Positions 1 to 10,640 of a stretch of DNA of 64,000 nucleotides are shown piece after piece. Position numbers and translations under genes: made by a program. The number at the start of each line of letters is the position of its first letter. The first letter of the stretch is position 1. Below the pieces are notes generated by a model. It saw only the letters and a program-made list of their open reading frames with translations. It searched no databases and had not been told where the DNA came from. Origin of the DNA: Achatina immaculata (Eukaryota; Mollusca; Gastropoda; Stylommatophora; Achatinidae); contig CM019713.1 in NCBI GenBank assembly GCA_009760885.1, forward strand, positions 11,927,774 to 11,991,773, written 5' to 3'.

Positions 1-61
1 GTAATGTGGTCAGTATCACATCTGGCCAAAGGATGATATACAGAAGCAAGTAATAAGCATG

Positions 62-890
62 TGGAAATCTTACATCCTTCCTCTGCCATTAAAAATCAAA
101 TAGGGCTCACATGGTAGATCAACAAATTTTCCTGTTTTCGATAAGCTTTTCAATTTCATCAACGGATTCAATGCCTACTAATTTGGCCTCCCTTAACAAT
201 GTCCTCTTTAGAGTTTCACATGGCTGACCTCTTCTTCTTTAGCCTGTTGTGTTCCACTTGATAGGCAGTTTTGAGATTCTCTGACTGTTTCTTCTTATCA
301 TGTAACTGATTGACGTCCATCTCCTTTTACTGAACACCAATGAGACAGGTTGTTGTTCGCTCATCTACCTTATAATTTTCCATTGTTCTTGAATTCGTTC
401 CACCTTATACCAAGTATTTTCCTTAGGCATTTGTTTTCAAAAGAGTCAAATTTCTTGTCTATTTCTTTAGCTGTTTCCAGTTTTCGCATGCATAAATGAG
501 GGTGGATATTACATTTGAATTGAATAATCTTAGCTTGGTTTTTGTGCTTATAACTTTTAAATGTCATGTGTTCTCAAGATTCTTGAAGGTCAATGCTGCT
601 TTTGCAATTATAACTTCTTTTCTGGTGTCACCATCCTGTCTATGTAGCTGCAGAGGTGTGAAAATTGGCGTACTTCTTCAACAACTGTTCTTTCTACATA
701 TATTTTTTCCTTCTTGATTAATGGGAAGTTTAATTATTTTTGTCTTGTCCTTGTTAATTTCAAGTCCTATTTTGCTAGCCAGTGAAGACAGGGCATCTGT
801 TATTTCTTGCATCGAATTCACATTGTCACTGATAAGAGTTATGTCATCAGCAAAATCAAGATCTCCTAGTTGGGTCCCATGTACCTAATC
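62..890 (-). mobile_element. RTE-like LINE fragment, family RTE-1
   Basis: Read on the minus strand, this is the C-terminal part of an RTE-like reverse transcriptase: pieces such as KEIDKKFDSFENK and LRKILGIRWNEF recur in the copies at 4893-6660, 8411-8979, 19947-20631 and 51100-53040. The minus-strand 3' end is near base 62 and the 5' end is truncated near 890. Stops and frameshifts interrupt it, so it is a dead copy. The RTE assignment rests on the C-terminal layout (YLGS, then DGDTRKE, then RKILGI) and is by family resemblance only. Confidence 0.75.
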
Positions 891-2987
891 AATGCCCATT
901 TTACCATTTATGCGGCAGCAGTGACAATGTAATTAACTTAAGAGGTAATCTCCTGACTGAAAGATGTAGTTTAAGAAAAAGTTATAATGCCTTCTCAAAC
1001 TAATCAGCACACACATGGCAAGCAATAAAAATCAGAGATTCACAACTCACCCATGTACAGCTAATTCCAGTAAGGAAAAAAAATCCTGCTTCTAGCAATT
1101 CCTCAAGAAGTTAAATGTTCAATACGATAATGCCAGACAAAAACGCATGGACACTGTACTATATTTGCAAAGTTTTTACACAAATCCAGACCTAAATTAT
1201 CTCTCTTAAACCTCATATCTTTGTCTACAAGATATATGTAATGATATGGATATGACAGTGATGTTTTATTGGCTAGTGATATAAACTGATCCCTATATAG
1301 CACTCACTGCTTTACATTATCTGTATTAACGACAGCCTAGAGATCATCAGTCTGATTACAGCAAGCAAATCATTACATGTCTAGTCATGCATTAAGCAAA
1401 ACTAAAGAGACTGCAGATTCAAATTAAATATATTTAACAGCACACAGGGGAACGACATCACTAAAGCATGTTTTGTATTACTGTTGCAAGAGATCAAATA
1501 AAATCATAGAGCCAACTGACTAAACTGTAAAATCATGAGTCAAGTCCAATCCACTATTCTACATCTTCAAACTGAGTCCATGGTGGTATTTCAAGAGACT
1601 CAAGTCACACATAAGTCCAGGTTGATCAATTCAGTCTGCATCTCTGCTAACATCACATAAAAATTTCATTCAGCACACAAAGTGCTTCGAGTATAGTTTT
1701 AGTAGATATTTTTCTAGTTGCAAAACGTCCTTATGTTTATATAGACTCCTCCTCAACTTTATATTGGATCTATGCTGAGCCACTTATGTAGCATAGATCT
1801 AGTAAGATTTTAATAGGTTTTATTTATTTATATTCTTTATTTTTAAAATCAGACAGTTTGGTAGGGATTTCAGTTTTTGCTTTTGAAATCTAAGCAATGT
1901 TTCAGGAAATACCATAGTAAAAATAGACTAAAGAATAATGGAATGAAACACAGAATGATGGAAGGAAAGATGGAATCGCAGTGTGGAAAATGAAGAATGA
2001 GATGGAGCTAAATAGTAAGGTAAAAATAAAAATAAAAAAACATAACCATAGCAAAACAAAGAAAACAAAGAAAAGAAAGAATACTTAAAGAATGATGAAA
2101 AAAATGGGAGACAAAAACAGTTACCAGTACATTAAATGTTAACAGAGGAAGAGGAATGTGGTGTTGTTAAAAACAGTAATGAAGTAAAATAATAATAAAT
2201 TAATATACTGGATCATAAAATGAATAATACAAGAAATATGAAATCTCTGACAGTGGGAAAGAAAAATGACATAAGAAAAATATTTTTTAAATGAAACAAT
2301 AAAAAATTGTCAAAAACATGTACCTATTTTTTTTCTCAAGCATAACTCGTATCTGAAAATAAAAAAACTCTCACTTCATCAGTCTATAGAAGCAAACAAA
2401 AGACAAATGTGATTTAAAAAAAAAAAAAAAGTTTCATGATTAAGTTAGTCCAACAGCAAGCTCTAAATTAAAATACAAAGAAGATACACTAGAAAAGGCT
2501 GTAAATATTTGTTAGTCATCCTTTTCTGTTATTTATTTACTTTACTTTTCAGCAGCCCCAGCCACAAGTGAGAAAAGAAAATAAAACTTGATACAAAACT
2601 GAAAATATGGTACAGGATGGACCGATCAAATGGTGAATAAGATGCATAAAGCCTAGGTGTAACAGAAAGACAGAGAGGGTAGCAAAGATAAAAAAAAACA
2701 ACAACAACAAAAAACCCCTTAGATTCATTAATTACGCAGAAAAGTGTGCTCTCATTTAACCACTTGTTACCAAAAAAAAAAAAAAGCACTTACAAAAAAA
2801 AAAAACCAAACAAAAACAGCAGATGAATTCCAGTTTAACACAACTATCAAAGCAAAACTTTTCTTATCCAATATCAGGTGGGCTTCAACTTAGCACCAAG
2901 TGTCAGAGCAAAACACTTTTCTCATCCAGTGTCAGACCAGCATCAAGTGAGCAGCAAATGTCACAGCAAAACATTTTTCCTAAGCAA
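891..2987. other. Non-coding AT-rich stretch
   Basis: Poly-A tracts and short ORFs only. I see no splice-bounded exon and no recognisable transposon protein. Near 2835-2985 there are diverged forerunners of the 48-bp repeat that follows. Confidence 0.5.
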
Positions 2988-3254
2988 TATGAGGTGAGCT
3001 CCCATTTAACAACAAGCGTCAAGTTTTCATGTCTATATGAGGTGAGCTCCCATTTAACAACAAGCGTCAAGTTTTCATGTCTATATGAGGTGAGCTCCCA
3101 TTTAACAACAAGCGTCAAGTTTTCATGTCTATATGAGGTGAGCTCCCATTTAACAACAAGCGTCAAGTTTTCATGTCTATATGAGGTGAGCTCCCATTTA
3201 ACAACAAGCATCAAGTTTTCATGTCTATATGAGGTGAGCTCCAATTTAGCCACT
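2988..3254. repeat. 48-bp minisatellite, five full units plus a partial
   Basis: Units start at 2988, 3036, 3084, 3132 and 3180, with a partial unit at 3228. Each begins TATGAGGTGAGCTCC and they are nearly identical. Because 48 is divisible by three, the array stays open in frame on both strands (16-residue repeats such as YEVSSHLTTS); this follows from the period and is not evidence of a gene. Confidence 0.9.
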
Positions 3255-4892
3255 AACTGTCAAAGCAAAGCACTCTGCCCAAGAAATATTTTTTCAGCTC
3301 CACTACCATGGGTGCTTCTTCTGACTCACTCATGAAAAAGATGTGGTTAATTCAGTTTCACATCTCCTGTAGATGCCGCATTCTTCTTTAATGTTAATGA
3401 TCATCATCATTTTTAATCTGGATCGCCATTACTGTAATTATCACAACTATGGTCACCTATCATTAATTCTCATAAACAACTGTAAATTCTAGTGCTGGCA
3501 CACTTTCAGACACTGCTGAACTTACATGGACAAACCGTAAAATCATGAAGCAATCTTGCACATTCTGCAATGTGGCAGCTGATATGGCTCTCAGAAGCAA
3601 CAGATCCTGAAAAAAGATTAACCAGCCTGCTTTGAAATTATTTTTTAACTTCCCGGCCTAACAAGGCTTTGCTAATATGGATGCTGGAAATGTTATAACA
3701 TTATCATTTTCAAATGAAGAGATATCATGTGTTGTATAGTCATAAAGATAATCCAGCACTGGAAAGACAAGTAACATGTTGGAGAATTTCTGTTTATTCT
3801 TCTCACTAGATAATTTTCTGACATCAATTATTTGTGTTGAAAGAAAACACTCACTGTCATGACAGTAGTTCACTGGATATCACAGGAAAGGTGAAAAAAA
3901 AAGATCAGCAAAGAATAATCTGATTAAATAAGCTAGTAGACACAAAGTTTGAACACTATACCAAACATGGTTAGGAATCAAGCAAAGTATAAAGAGATCA
4001 TAGCTGCTGCTAGAACTCACATAACCATGTGGATTTACACAGTGGATGTGCATATATATGAACAGCACCATCCACATATACACTGAATATCAGTACCCAG
4101 AATTTCATATCTATTTATAGCTGTTTTGGCTAATTTTATGTTGTGAAGCTTCTATATCATGCAATTTTTTTTAATGCTTGAAACAACATCGAATTATAAA
4201 TATGGATGTTATATTAGACATCATATCAAATGGCAAATAATACAACTGGAGTGACTTTATTGCAACACAAGAGTGAGCAGAAAAGAAGTTTTAGTATCAG
4301 TATCTAAAATTCCTCCTGCTAAATTTATGGGATAGAGCACAGTGTTGGATGGTTATCCTCGAAAAATGCAAAGCACTTAAGAAGTAGGAGAAAGAAAAAT
4401 AGTAAGGGAATGACCATGACTTGAACCACAGACTCTGGCAGGATGAGAAATCGGCTAGCCACAAGAGGTTAAATACTTTCTACTCAAGCCATCTCACATC
4501 ACTAAATATATGATATTGTATTCCCCCCCCCCACTTTACTTTTATTACATGTACTAGCTGTAATCTGTCAGAATATAACACGGAGAGTAACAACTAACTT
4601 CATAACCTTTCCATTTTTTTTTAGATCTCTTATCTGTACTTGTGCAATTAAGGATTTTATGGTGTAAACTCTATGACCATGTACAGATACACAGTCATCT
4701 GTTGTTTGGATTTATGTGTTTTTTTTAGTTTACTCCACACTGCATGCACATGAAATTGCTGCTCTACTTTCTTTGGCATTCTCTATCTTTCTGCATCTTA
4801 AAATCAAAATACACATCTGACTTATTTTGAAGCATTTTGGCCAGTTTCAATCCATAATGTACAAAGTTTTTTACAAGGTTCAAATGACATTT
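3255..4892. other. Non-coding stretch with one SINE relic
   Basis: Apart from the SINE-C relic at 4345-4500 and a C10 tract near 4523, I see nothing recognisable. The short ORFs here have no family resemblance and no splice context. Confidence 0.45.
4345..4500 (-). mobile_element. tRNA-derived SINE relic, family SINE-C
   Basis: Read on the minus strand it has the SINE-C order: a tRNA-like head with GGTTCAAGTC (box-B-like), then a body with ATTTTTCTTTCTC and a AAGTGCTTTGC end. The same order is seen on the + strand at 11690-11870, 32130-32275 and 38400-38540. The copy is diverged. Confidence 0.5.
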
Positions 4893-6660
4893 CTTATATC
4901 TTATATCCTTCCTGTGCCATTAAATGTCACATAGGACTCGCTAGGTAGTTCATCAATTTGTCTTGTTTTCGGTGAGTTTTTCAACCTCATCAAGGGATTT
5001 TATGCTCACTAAACTGGCCTCTCTAAACAATGTCCTCTTTAGAGTTTCCTGTGGTTGGTCTCTTTTTCTTCAGCCTGTTGTGTTCCACTTGATAAGTGGA
5101 TCTGGGGATTCTCTGATTGTTTCTTCTCATCACGTGACCAACATATGTCCATTTCCTTTTCCTGATTACACATGAGACAGGTTGTTGTCCACTCATTTGT
5201 CTTATTCTGCATTGTTCTTGAATTCATTCCACTTGATGCCAAGTATTTTCCTTAGGCATTTGTTTTCAAAAGAGTTTAACTTATTGTCTATTTATTTAGT
5301 TGTTTTCCAGCTGTCGCATGCATAAATGAGGGGGGAATATTACATTTGAATTGAATAAGATTGGTTTTTGTGCTTATAACTTTTGAATGCCATATGTTCT
5401 TGAGATTCTTGAAGATCGATGCTGCTTTTGCAATTCTAATTTCCTTTCTGGTGTCACCATCCTGGTCTATGTAGCTGCCAAGGTATGCAAATTGATTTGA
5501 CTTCTTCAAGAGCTGTCCCTTCTACATCTATTTTTTTATTTTGATTAATGGGAAGTTTCATTATTTTTGGGTGTCTGAGTGGCGAAGTGGTTAGTGCACT
5601 GGTCTCTCATGGCGAAGGTCGGGGGTTCAAATCCGGCCGGCGGCACCCCAGTCACCCAGCTGTAGAAATGGGTACCCGACTTCTTCTGGAGTTGGGGAAG
5701 GAAAAGGCAGCCAGGCGTGATACTGACCATATCACCCTCTAGTGTGCTGATAGGTCAAAGAAAATATGGGCACTAACACCATATCCCTATGTGCCTCTAA
5801 GGCATGACAGGGTTACCTTTACTTTCATTATTTTTGTTTTGTCCTTGTAAAGTCCTATTTTGCTAGCCAGTGATGACAGGATATCTGTTTTTTCTTGCAT
5901 GGAATTCATGTTGTTACTGATAAGAGTTATGTCATCAGCAAAATCAAGATCTTCTAGTTGGGTCCCATGTACTCAATAAATACCTGTGTTACCTGTGCAG
6001 CATTTTTTCAATATGAAGTCTATTGCAATTCCAAAAAGCAAAGGAGATAATAAACATCCTTGTTTCATGCCTGTTTCAATCTGGAACCATTCGCTCATCC
6101 CTTCTTCTATTTTGAGTGTACAAACATATCTGTTGTAGAGGTCCTTAATGATGCTGACAATTTCAGATGGTATTCTATACAGACTTAAAATACTCCATAA
6201 TGAATCTCTCATTGTATATTATCAAATGCCTTTTTTGAAGTCTATGAAGTTCAGTATTAGTGGTTTCTGCTTTTTAATATATTCTTCAAGTAATCTTAAA
6301 GATCTGGTCGAGACAGCTTCTCCCTTTTCAAAATCCTGCTTGTTCTTCTCTCACTGTGGTATCCACTATATCTTTAAGTCTATTCAAAATGACTTTGCAA
6401 AATACTTTTGACACAACTGATACTAAAGTTACTACTCTCCAACTGTTGCAGTCACTAAGGTTGCCTTTTTTTTTGGCATTTTAGCACTGATTCCTTTTTT
6501 CCATTTAGAAGGGACCTTTTCTTCTTTCCAAATCTTATTAAATATTCTCTGTAGTTGTCTTATGTTGTCACTACTGATAGCTTTTAACATTTTAGGCATC
6601 ATTTTATGATGAGATGAAATGACATTTAGATGATTAAGTCCATTCATCTGCATCAAGTAA
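4893..6660 (-). mobile_element. RTE-1 LINE copy, truncated, with RT and C-terminal parts
   Basis: Minus-strand reading gives RT-domain pieces (ETGMKQGCLLSPLLFGIA near 6040-6110) followed by the C-terminal YLGSYIDQDGDTRKE region near 5430-5490. The 3' end at 4893-4910 carries the family's ATAAG-type short tail. Stops and frameshifts are present and the 5' half is missing. A SINE-A copy (5570-5822) has inserted into it, which gives a relative age: the LINE came first. Confidence 0.8.
5570..5822 (+). mobile_element. tRNA-derived SINE (family SINE-A), full copy with TSD
   Basis: A 253-bp insertion flanked by a perfect 14-bp target-site duplication, TTTCATTATTTTTG, at 5556-5569 and 5823-5836. The head has a canonical RNA polymerase III box A (TGGCGAAGTGG, 5580-5590) and box B (GGTTCAAATCC, 5624-5634), spaced as in a tRNA. 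The body runs on to CATGACAGGGTTACC. It sits inside the RTE-1 copy at 4893-6660. A true tRNA gene is excluded by the long body, the TSDs and the related copies at 34703-34853 and 28985-29165. Confidence 0.9.
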
Positions 6661-6711
6661 CACTTGATCCAAGTTTTACTTTGCTACAAAGTTCAGTTGG
6701 AACTCCAATTC

Positions 6712-6865
6712 ATAATGTACTGGAAACTGATAAGGGCCTAGCTCTACTGCTACATTCATATATAATATATTGCTCTATTGCTGTATTCATGACATATTTT
6801 ACTGTTCTACTGCTATGTTCATAATATATTCTACTGCTCTATTGATGATATTTTCTACTGCTATC
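6712..6865. repeat. Degenerate short tandem repeat
   Basis: Several imperfect units around CTACTGCTATGTTCATAATA of roughly 40-50 bp, AT-rich and diverged. No coding content seen. Confidence 0.5.
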
Positions 6866-7292
6866 ACTCATGTAGCATTCAGTCCAAGCTTTATATTACT
6901 ACAACATTCTAAAGGCACTTAGATTCAAGATTTAATCTCTTTATGTGGCCTAAATAAACACTAAGTCTTTAATTTCACTCAGCAATGACTAACTCTACTT
7001 ACAAAATGCAGGCAAGCAGCCTATGATTTAAATCAATGATTGGTCCCAACACAACTTTCAGTACAATTATATCACTCACTTTTTCTAATGAACTCATGTA
7101 CTTTCCTGAAGATGGCAACTCCTGCAAAATAAAAATTGACAACAGACAGAGAATATAATAAAAGAAATAAATAAATAAAACTGTCTCATCAAGTGCCATC
7201 TCCACTTGAATGTTGACTACAATGGTCTTTCAGCTTTCTCTGTCCTTATTTTCACAGTGCACCTGGTCTTTATGTTGTTCACCCATCTATAT

Positions 7293-8020
7293 TAGTGGTT
7301 CCTAAATAGGAGGTAAACTGCCCCCCCCCCAAATGAGAAGATTCAGAAGGGCAGTGAAGGAACAGGTATTGGCAAGTGATATTAGAACTAAGTGAACAAA
7401 ATTTTTTTTTTAAGTTTTGGGGTGGCTCAGGGACATTTTTTTTAAATAACTTTATTTTCATTCAACAAACAACAATTTCATAATCAATTGGAATGACGTG
7501 AAGTGAGGATGATTGCCCGTGAGGTGAAATAATGAGATGGTGGGCTTTTACAAACCATGAGTTGATAGCGTGGAGTATGATAAAGTTAATACTTTATACA
7601 TAAAATGTTAAAACAAAGGTGTACAGTATGACACACTTTCTCTCTCTCTCTCTCTCTCATAGGCTTGCTAACATTAGGGCTTTTTTTTTTTACCGTGGGC
7701 AGGGTTGATAAAAAGGCGTCGTCTGCTTATTTTTATCTCTATTGTCGTGTCGCTGTCTGTGTCTGTGCTGTGCCTTGTTTATTTCCACACTTGGCTGACA
7801 TGTTATCTTAAACCCCCTCAAGAGTAGAGATGTCTGCTGGTCAGTTTGTCGCGTCAAAAGTTAATCCTGTCTGACAGTCATTGTCTGGTCAGTTTGTTGC
7901 TTCAAGGCTAATCCCGTCTAATAACATTTATTAGATATGAAATGATAAGAACAGATTTTTTTTTTCAGGGATATAGTTTGCGAACCAAGGGAACAGCTCA
8001 GAAAAATCTGGAAACCAGTG
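7293..8020. mobile_element. Possible non-autonomous hAT-like element
   Basis: The left edge reads TAGTGGTTCCTAAA and the right edge, reverse-complemented, CACTGGTTTCCAGA. Both resemble the CAGTGGTTC-type ends of hAT elements. I find no convincing 8-bp TSD and no transposase. The interior holds a (CT)n tract near 7640 and a two-unit ~54-bp tandem repeat at about 7836-7922. It may be chance. Confidence 0.3.
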
Positions 8021-8410
8021 GTCTTTATCTCTGTCATTCTCTTCTCATTTTCCCCTCAAGTATAGTTTCATTATTGTATTTTGCCTGTTGACATGACTGA
8101 AATACTTTAACTGTCTGGTTCTTTTCTGTTGAACAGGACCACACTATTTTAAAACAATCTTCCAAAAAAAGTCTCTATAAAATTTTAAAATATGTGTAAA
8201 AGAATTAAATAGTAAATGCATTATGTATGCAAAACAAGTAAAATATCCATCTTTTTTTCTTGTGGTCTCCCTTTAGCTGCAAACTTGTGTTCACTGCTGT
8301 AGTGACTTCAAAGAATACAAAACCTGTCATATAGTGGACTGGGTTACAGTGACCTACTTGAAGTCCCAAAGTGTTCCTTACAATACCAATATGTTGAGCC
8401 CTAAAAAATA

Positions 8411-8979
8411 TATATAGCAAAATAGGATTTGAAATTAACAAGGACAAAACAAAAATAATGAAAATTCCCCTTAATAAAAATGGAAAAATACACATAGAAG
8501 GGACAGATATTGAAGAAGTCAATCAATTTGCATACCTTGGCAGCTATATAGACCAGGATGGTGACACTAGAAAGGAAGTTAGGATCAGAATTGCAAAAGC
8601 AGCATCAATCTTCAAGAATCTTGAGAACATATGGAATTCAAAAGTTATAAGCACAAAAACCAAGTTAAGACTATTCAAATGTAATATCCACACTCATTTA
8701 TGCATGTGAAAGCTGGAAAACAACTAAAGAAATAGAAAAGAAATTAGACTCTTTTGAAAACAAATACATAAGGAAAATACTCTGCATCAAGTGGAATGAA
8801 TTCAAGAACAATGCAGAGATAAGACAGATGACTGAACAACAACCAGTCTCATGGGTGATCAGGAAAAGGAGATGGACATATGTTGGTCACTTGATGAGAA
8901 GAAATGATCAGAGAATCCCAAAACAAGCTATCAAGTGGAACACAACAGGCCAAAGAAAAAGGGGCAGACAGCGTGAAAC
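8411..8979 (+). mobile_element. RTE-1 LINE fragment, left part, interrupted by an insertion
   Basis: The C-terminal region of the RTE-1 protein, including EEVNQFAYLGSYIDQD and later KWNTTGQRKRGRQ, is readable with a few frame breaks. The copy stops abruptly at 8979 and resumes at 10410; a 1.43-kb element sits between. GCGTGAAAC is present on both sides as the TSD of that insertion. Confidence 0.85.
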
Positions 8980-9194
8980 CATCTTCTTCTTCTTCGTTCG
9001 CTTCTACCACCAAGACCGCACTGTGATCCTACTGAATTTTCGCCTGTGGTTCTCGTTAGGTCCCGTGGTCTCGAGATCCCCAGGAGGACCACAAGAGGTT
9101 CAGAGTATCGCAGGGCTTTAGCCTGTATTCTTGGTGGGTCTCTGAAGCGGAATTGCGTGACACCATGGTTTTCGTTGTACCAGTTTAGTCTAGA

Positions 9195-9370
9195 GTTGGA
9201 CTTTCTCACCGGAAGACCTCGACGTGTTTAGGATATCAGTGCATCCCCGCTGGGTGAGAGGTGGTAGCCCACCCAGGCCAAAGCTGGACCTTCTCACCGG
9301 AAAACCTCGACGTGTTTTGAGATAACTGTGTACCACCGCCGGGTGAGAAGTGGTTGCCCATCTAAACTGC
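9195..9370. repeat. Unit-A tandem repeat of the VNTR element (2 copies)
   Basis: Two consecutive ~88-bp units, each with TGGACYTTCTCACCGG near the start and GGGTGAGA near the end. Copy 2 of the element has three units (starts 29441, 29529, 29618) and copy 3 has one (about 60190-60275), so unit number varies among copies. Confidence 0.85.
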
Positions 9371-9484
9371 CCTGGTCCAGTGTCTCCGACTTCAGCATTT
9401 TGCGGTCGTGGCCGCTACCCTTCCTAGTTGTGACCAGGATGGAACTTTTGTCCAGGAGGACGAATCCTCGCCATTAGTGACTTC

Positions 9485-9807
9485 CACCCCTGGGTTGAGC
9501 CAGTTTAGGCATATTATCCCAGTATAAGCGAGTTTGGGATGTGACCGACCTCTAGAGCAGAGGTACTGTGACATGCACAGCCTTCAAGATTCACCCCTGG
9601 TGTGAGCCGGTTTAGGCATAATTCACCAGTATGGGTGTATTATCAGGCGTGACCGACCTCTAGAGCGGAGGTGGCATGACATGTGAAGCCATCAAGTTCC
9701 ACCCCTGGTGTGTGCCGGTTTAGCCATATTTCACCAGTGTAGGTGTATTTCAGACGTGGCCGGCCTCTAGAGCAGAGGTGCTGTGATATGTGTAGCTCTC
9801 GTAGCGA
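9485..9807. repeat. Unit-B tandem repeat of the VNTR element (3 copies)
   Basis: Three ~107-bp units beginning CACCCCTGG at 9485, 9592 and 9700, each containing CGRCCTCTAGAGC. The equivalent units in copy 2 start at 29819, 29926 and 30033. A further degenerate unit follows to about 10060. Confidence 0.85.
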
Positions 9808-10409
9808 TACTACTGGACATACCAATTAAATTTCACTTTATCCATTCCACCACCTTTTCACATCAGCACCGGACAGCAACCTTTATTTCTTTTTCTGCAT
9901 TTTCTTCCTCGACCGGGAGGAGCTTCACTCCATGCGCGGCAGTCAAAGAGTCTCGCCAGCAGTGTCTTAATCTCTGGGATAAGCCGGTTCATGCATTTCA
10001 GCCGATATGACTGCACTCAGGACGTGGCTGACCTCCAGACCAGAGGTGCCGTGATTTGACTGTTTGCTTCGCTTTATCCTTTCTACCACCTTTTCCGCAG
10101 TGGTGCTGCGTGGCAACCCCATTTGTACCTTTCTTCATTGGCCGGGAGGAGCACCGCTCCACACACGGCAGCTGAAGAATCTCGCCAGCAGCAGTAGATG
10201 AGCTACCAAACATGTCACTCATCTACCCTAAGTATCTGGTTTTAAAGCACCAGATATTCGCCATCGCCCCTTCTCCTGTCAGTTTAAACAGTTCTGCCAC
10301 GGGAAGGCCAGAAGCTGGACTTGACTGCCAGAGGCTGTTTGAGACACACACCGTTGGAGTGGAGATTGAATTCTCCACCCCACCTCCGGCAATAACAGTC
10401 CTTAGAACC

Positions 10410-10580
10410 GCGTGAAACTATGAAGAGGACATTGTTAAGAGAGGCCAAATTAACAGGCATAAAATCCTTTGATGAGGTTGAAAGACTCGCCAAAGACAGG
10501 AAAAATTGGCGAACTACTTTGCGAGCCCTATGTGATGTTTAATGGCACGGGAAGGATATAAGATAAGATATAAGAAACAC
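10410..10580 (+). mobile_element. RTE-1 LINE fragment, right part with 3' tail
   Basis: Continuation of the LINE interrupted at 8979. It reads on through GAGGACATTGTTAAGAGAGG to TGATGTTTAATGGCACGGG and ends with an ATAAGATATAAG-type short repeat, the 3' tail shared by the RTE-1 copies. Confidence 0.85.
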
Positions 10581-10640
10581 CATCAAGAGGTCAGATATGG
10601 TCTTGAACAAGCTCTGACTGGTTGGCTTTGATAGCAGCTA
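10570..10640 (+). repeat. 71-bp repeat, first copy
   Basis: The stretch beginning AAGAAACACCATCAAGAGGT reappears at 11199-11269 with one difference seen. One copy follows the RTE-1 tail and the other follows a (TA)n tract. Origin unknown; it may be the edge of an unrecognised element. Confidence 0.75.

Larger units (their letters stand above)
8980..10409 (-). mobile_element. VNTR-bearing composite retroelement, copy 1 (longest)
   Basis: A 1430-bp insertion in an RTE-1 LINE, flanked by a perfect 9-bp TSD (GCGTGAAAC at 8971-8979 and 10410-10418). On the minus strand it ends in GCGAAC followed by a short (GAA)n run, as expected for a retroposed 3' tail. Inside are two ~88-bp tandem units (9195-9282, 9283-9370) and three ~107-bp units starting with CACCCCTGG (9485, 9592, 9700), followed by a degenerate unit. 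It encodes no recognisable protein. Compared with copy 2 it extends about 210 bp further at the minus-strand 5' end. The absence of RT, transposase and LTRs suggests a non-autonomous element. Confidence 0.85.

Noticed and set aside
2823..3335. A 170-codon + strand ORF and a 116-codon antisense ORF with 16-residue repeats
   Set aside because: Both come from a 48-bp minisatellite whose period is divisible by three; no splice context and no independent support.
5570..5650. A tRNA gene
   Set aside because: Boxes A and B are good, but the sequence continues as a 253-bp element with TSDs and truncated relatives, so it is a SINE head.
9998..10222. Short ORFs in the VNTR element as genes
   Set aside because: They overlap tandem units, are not alike in all three copies, and have no recognisable domain.
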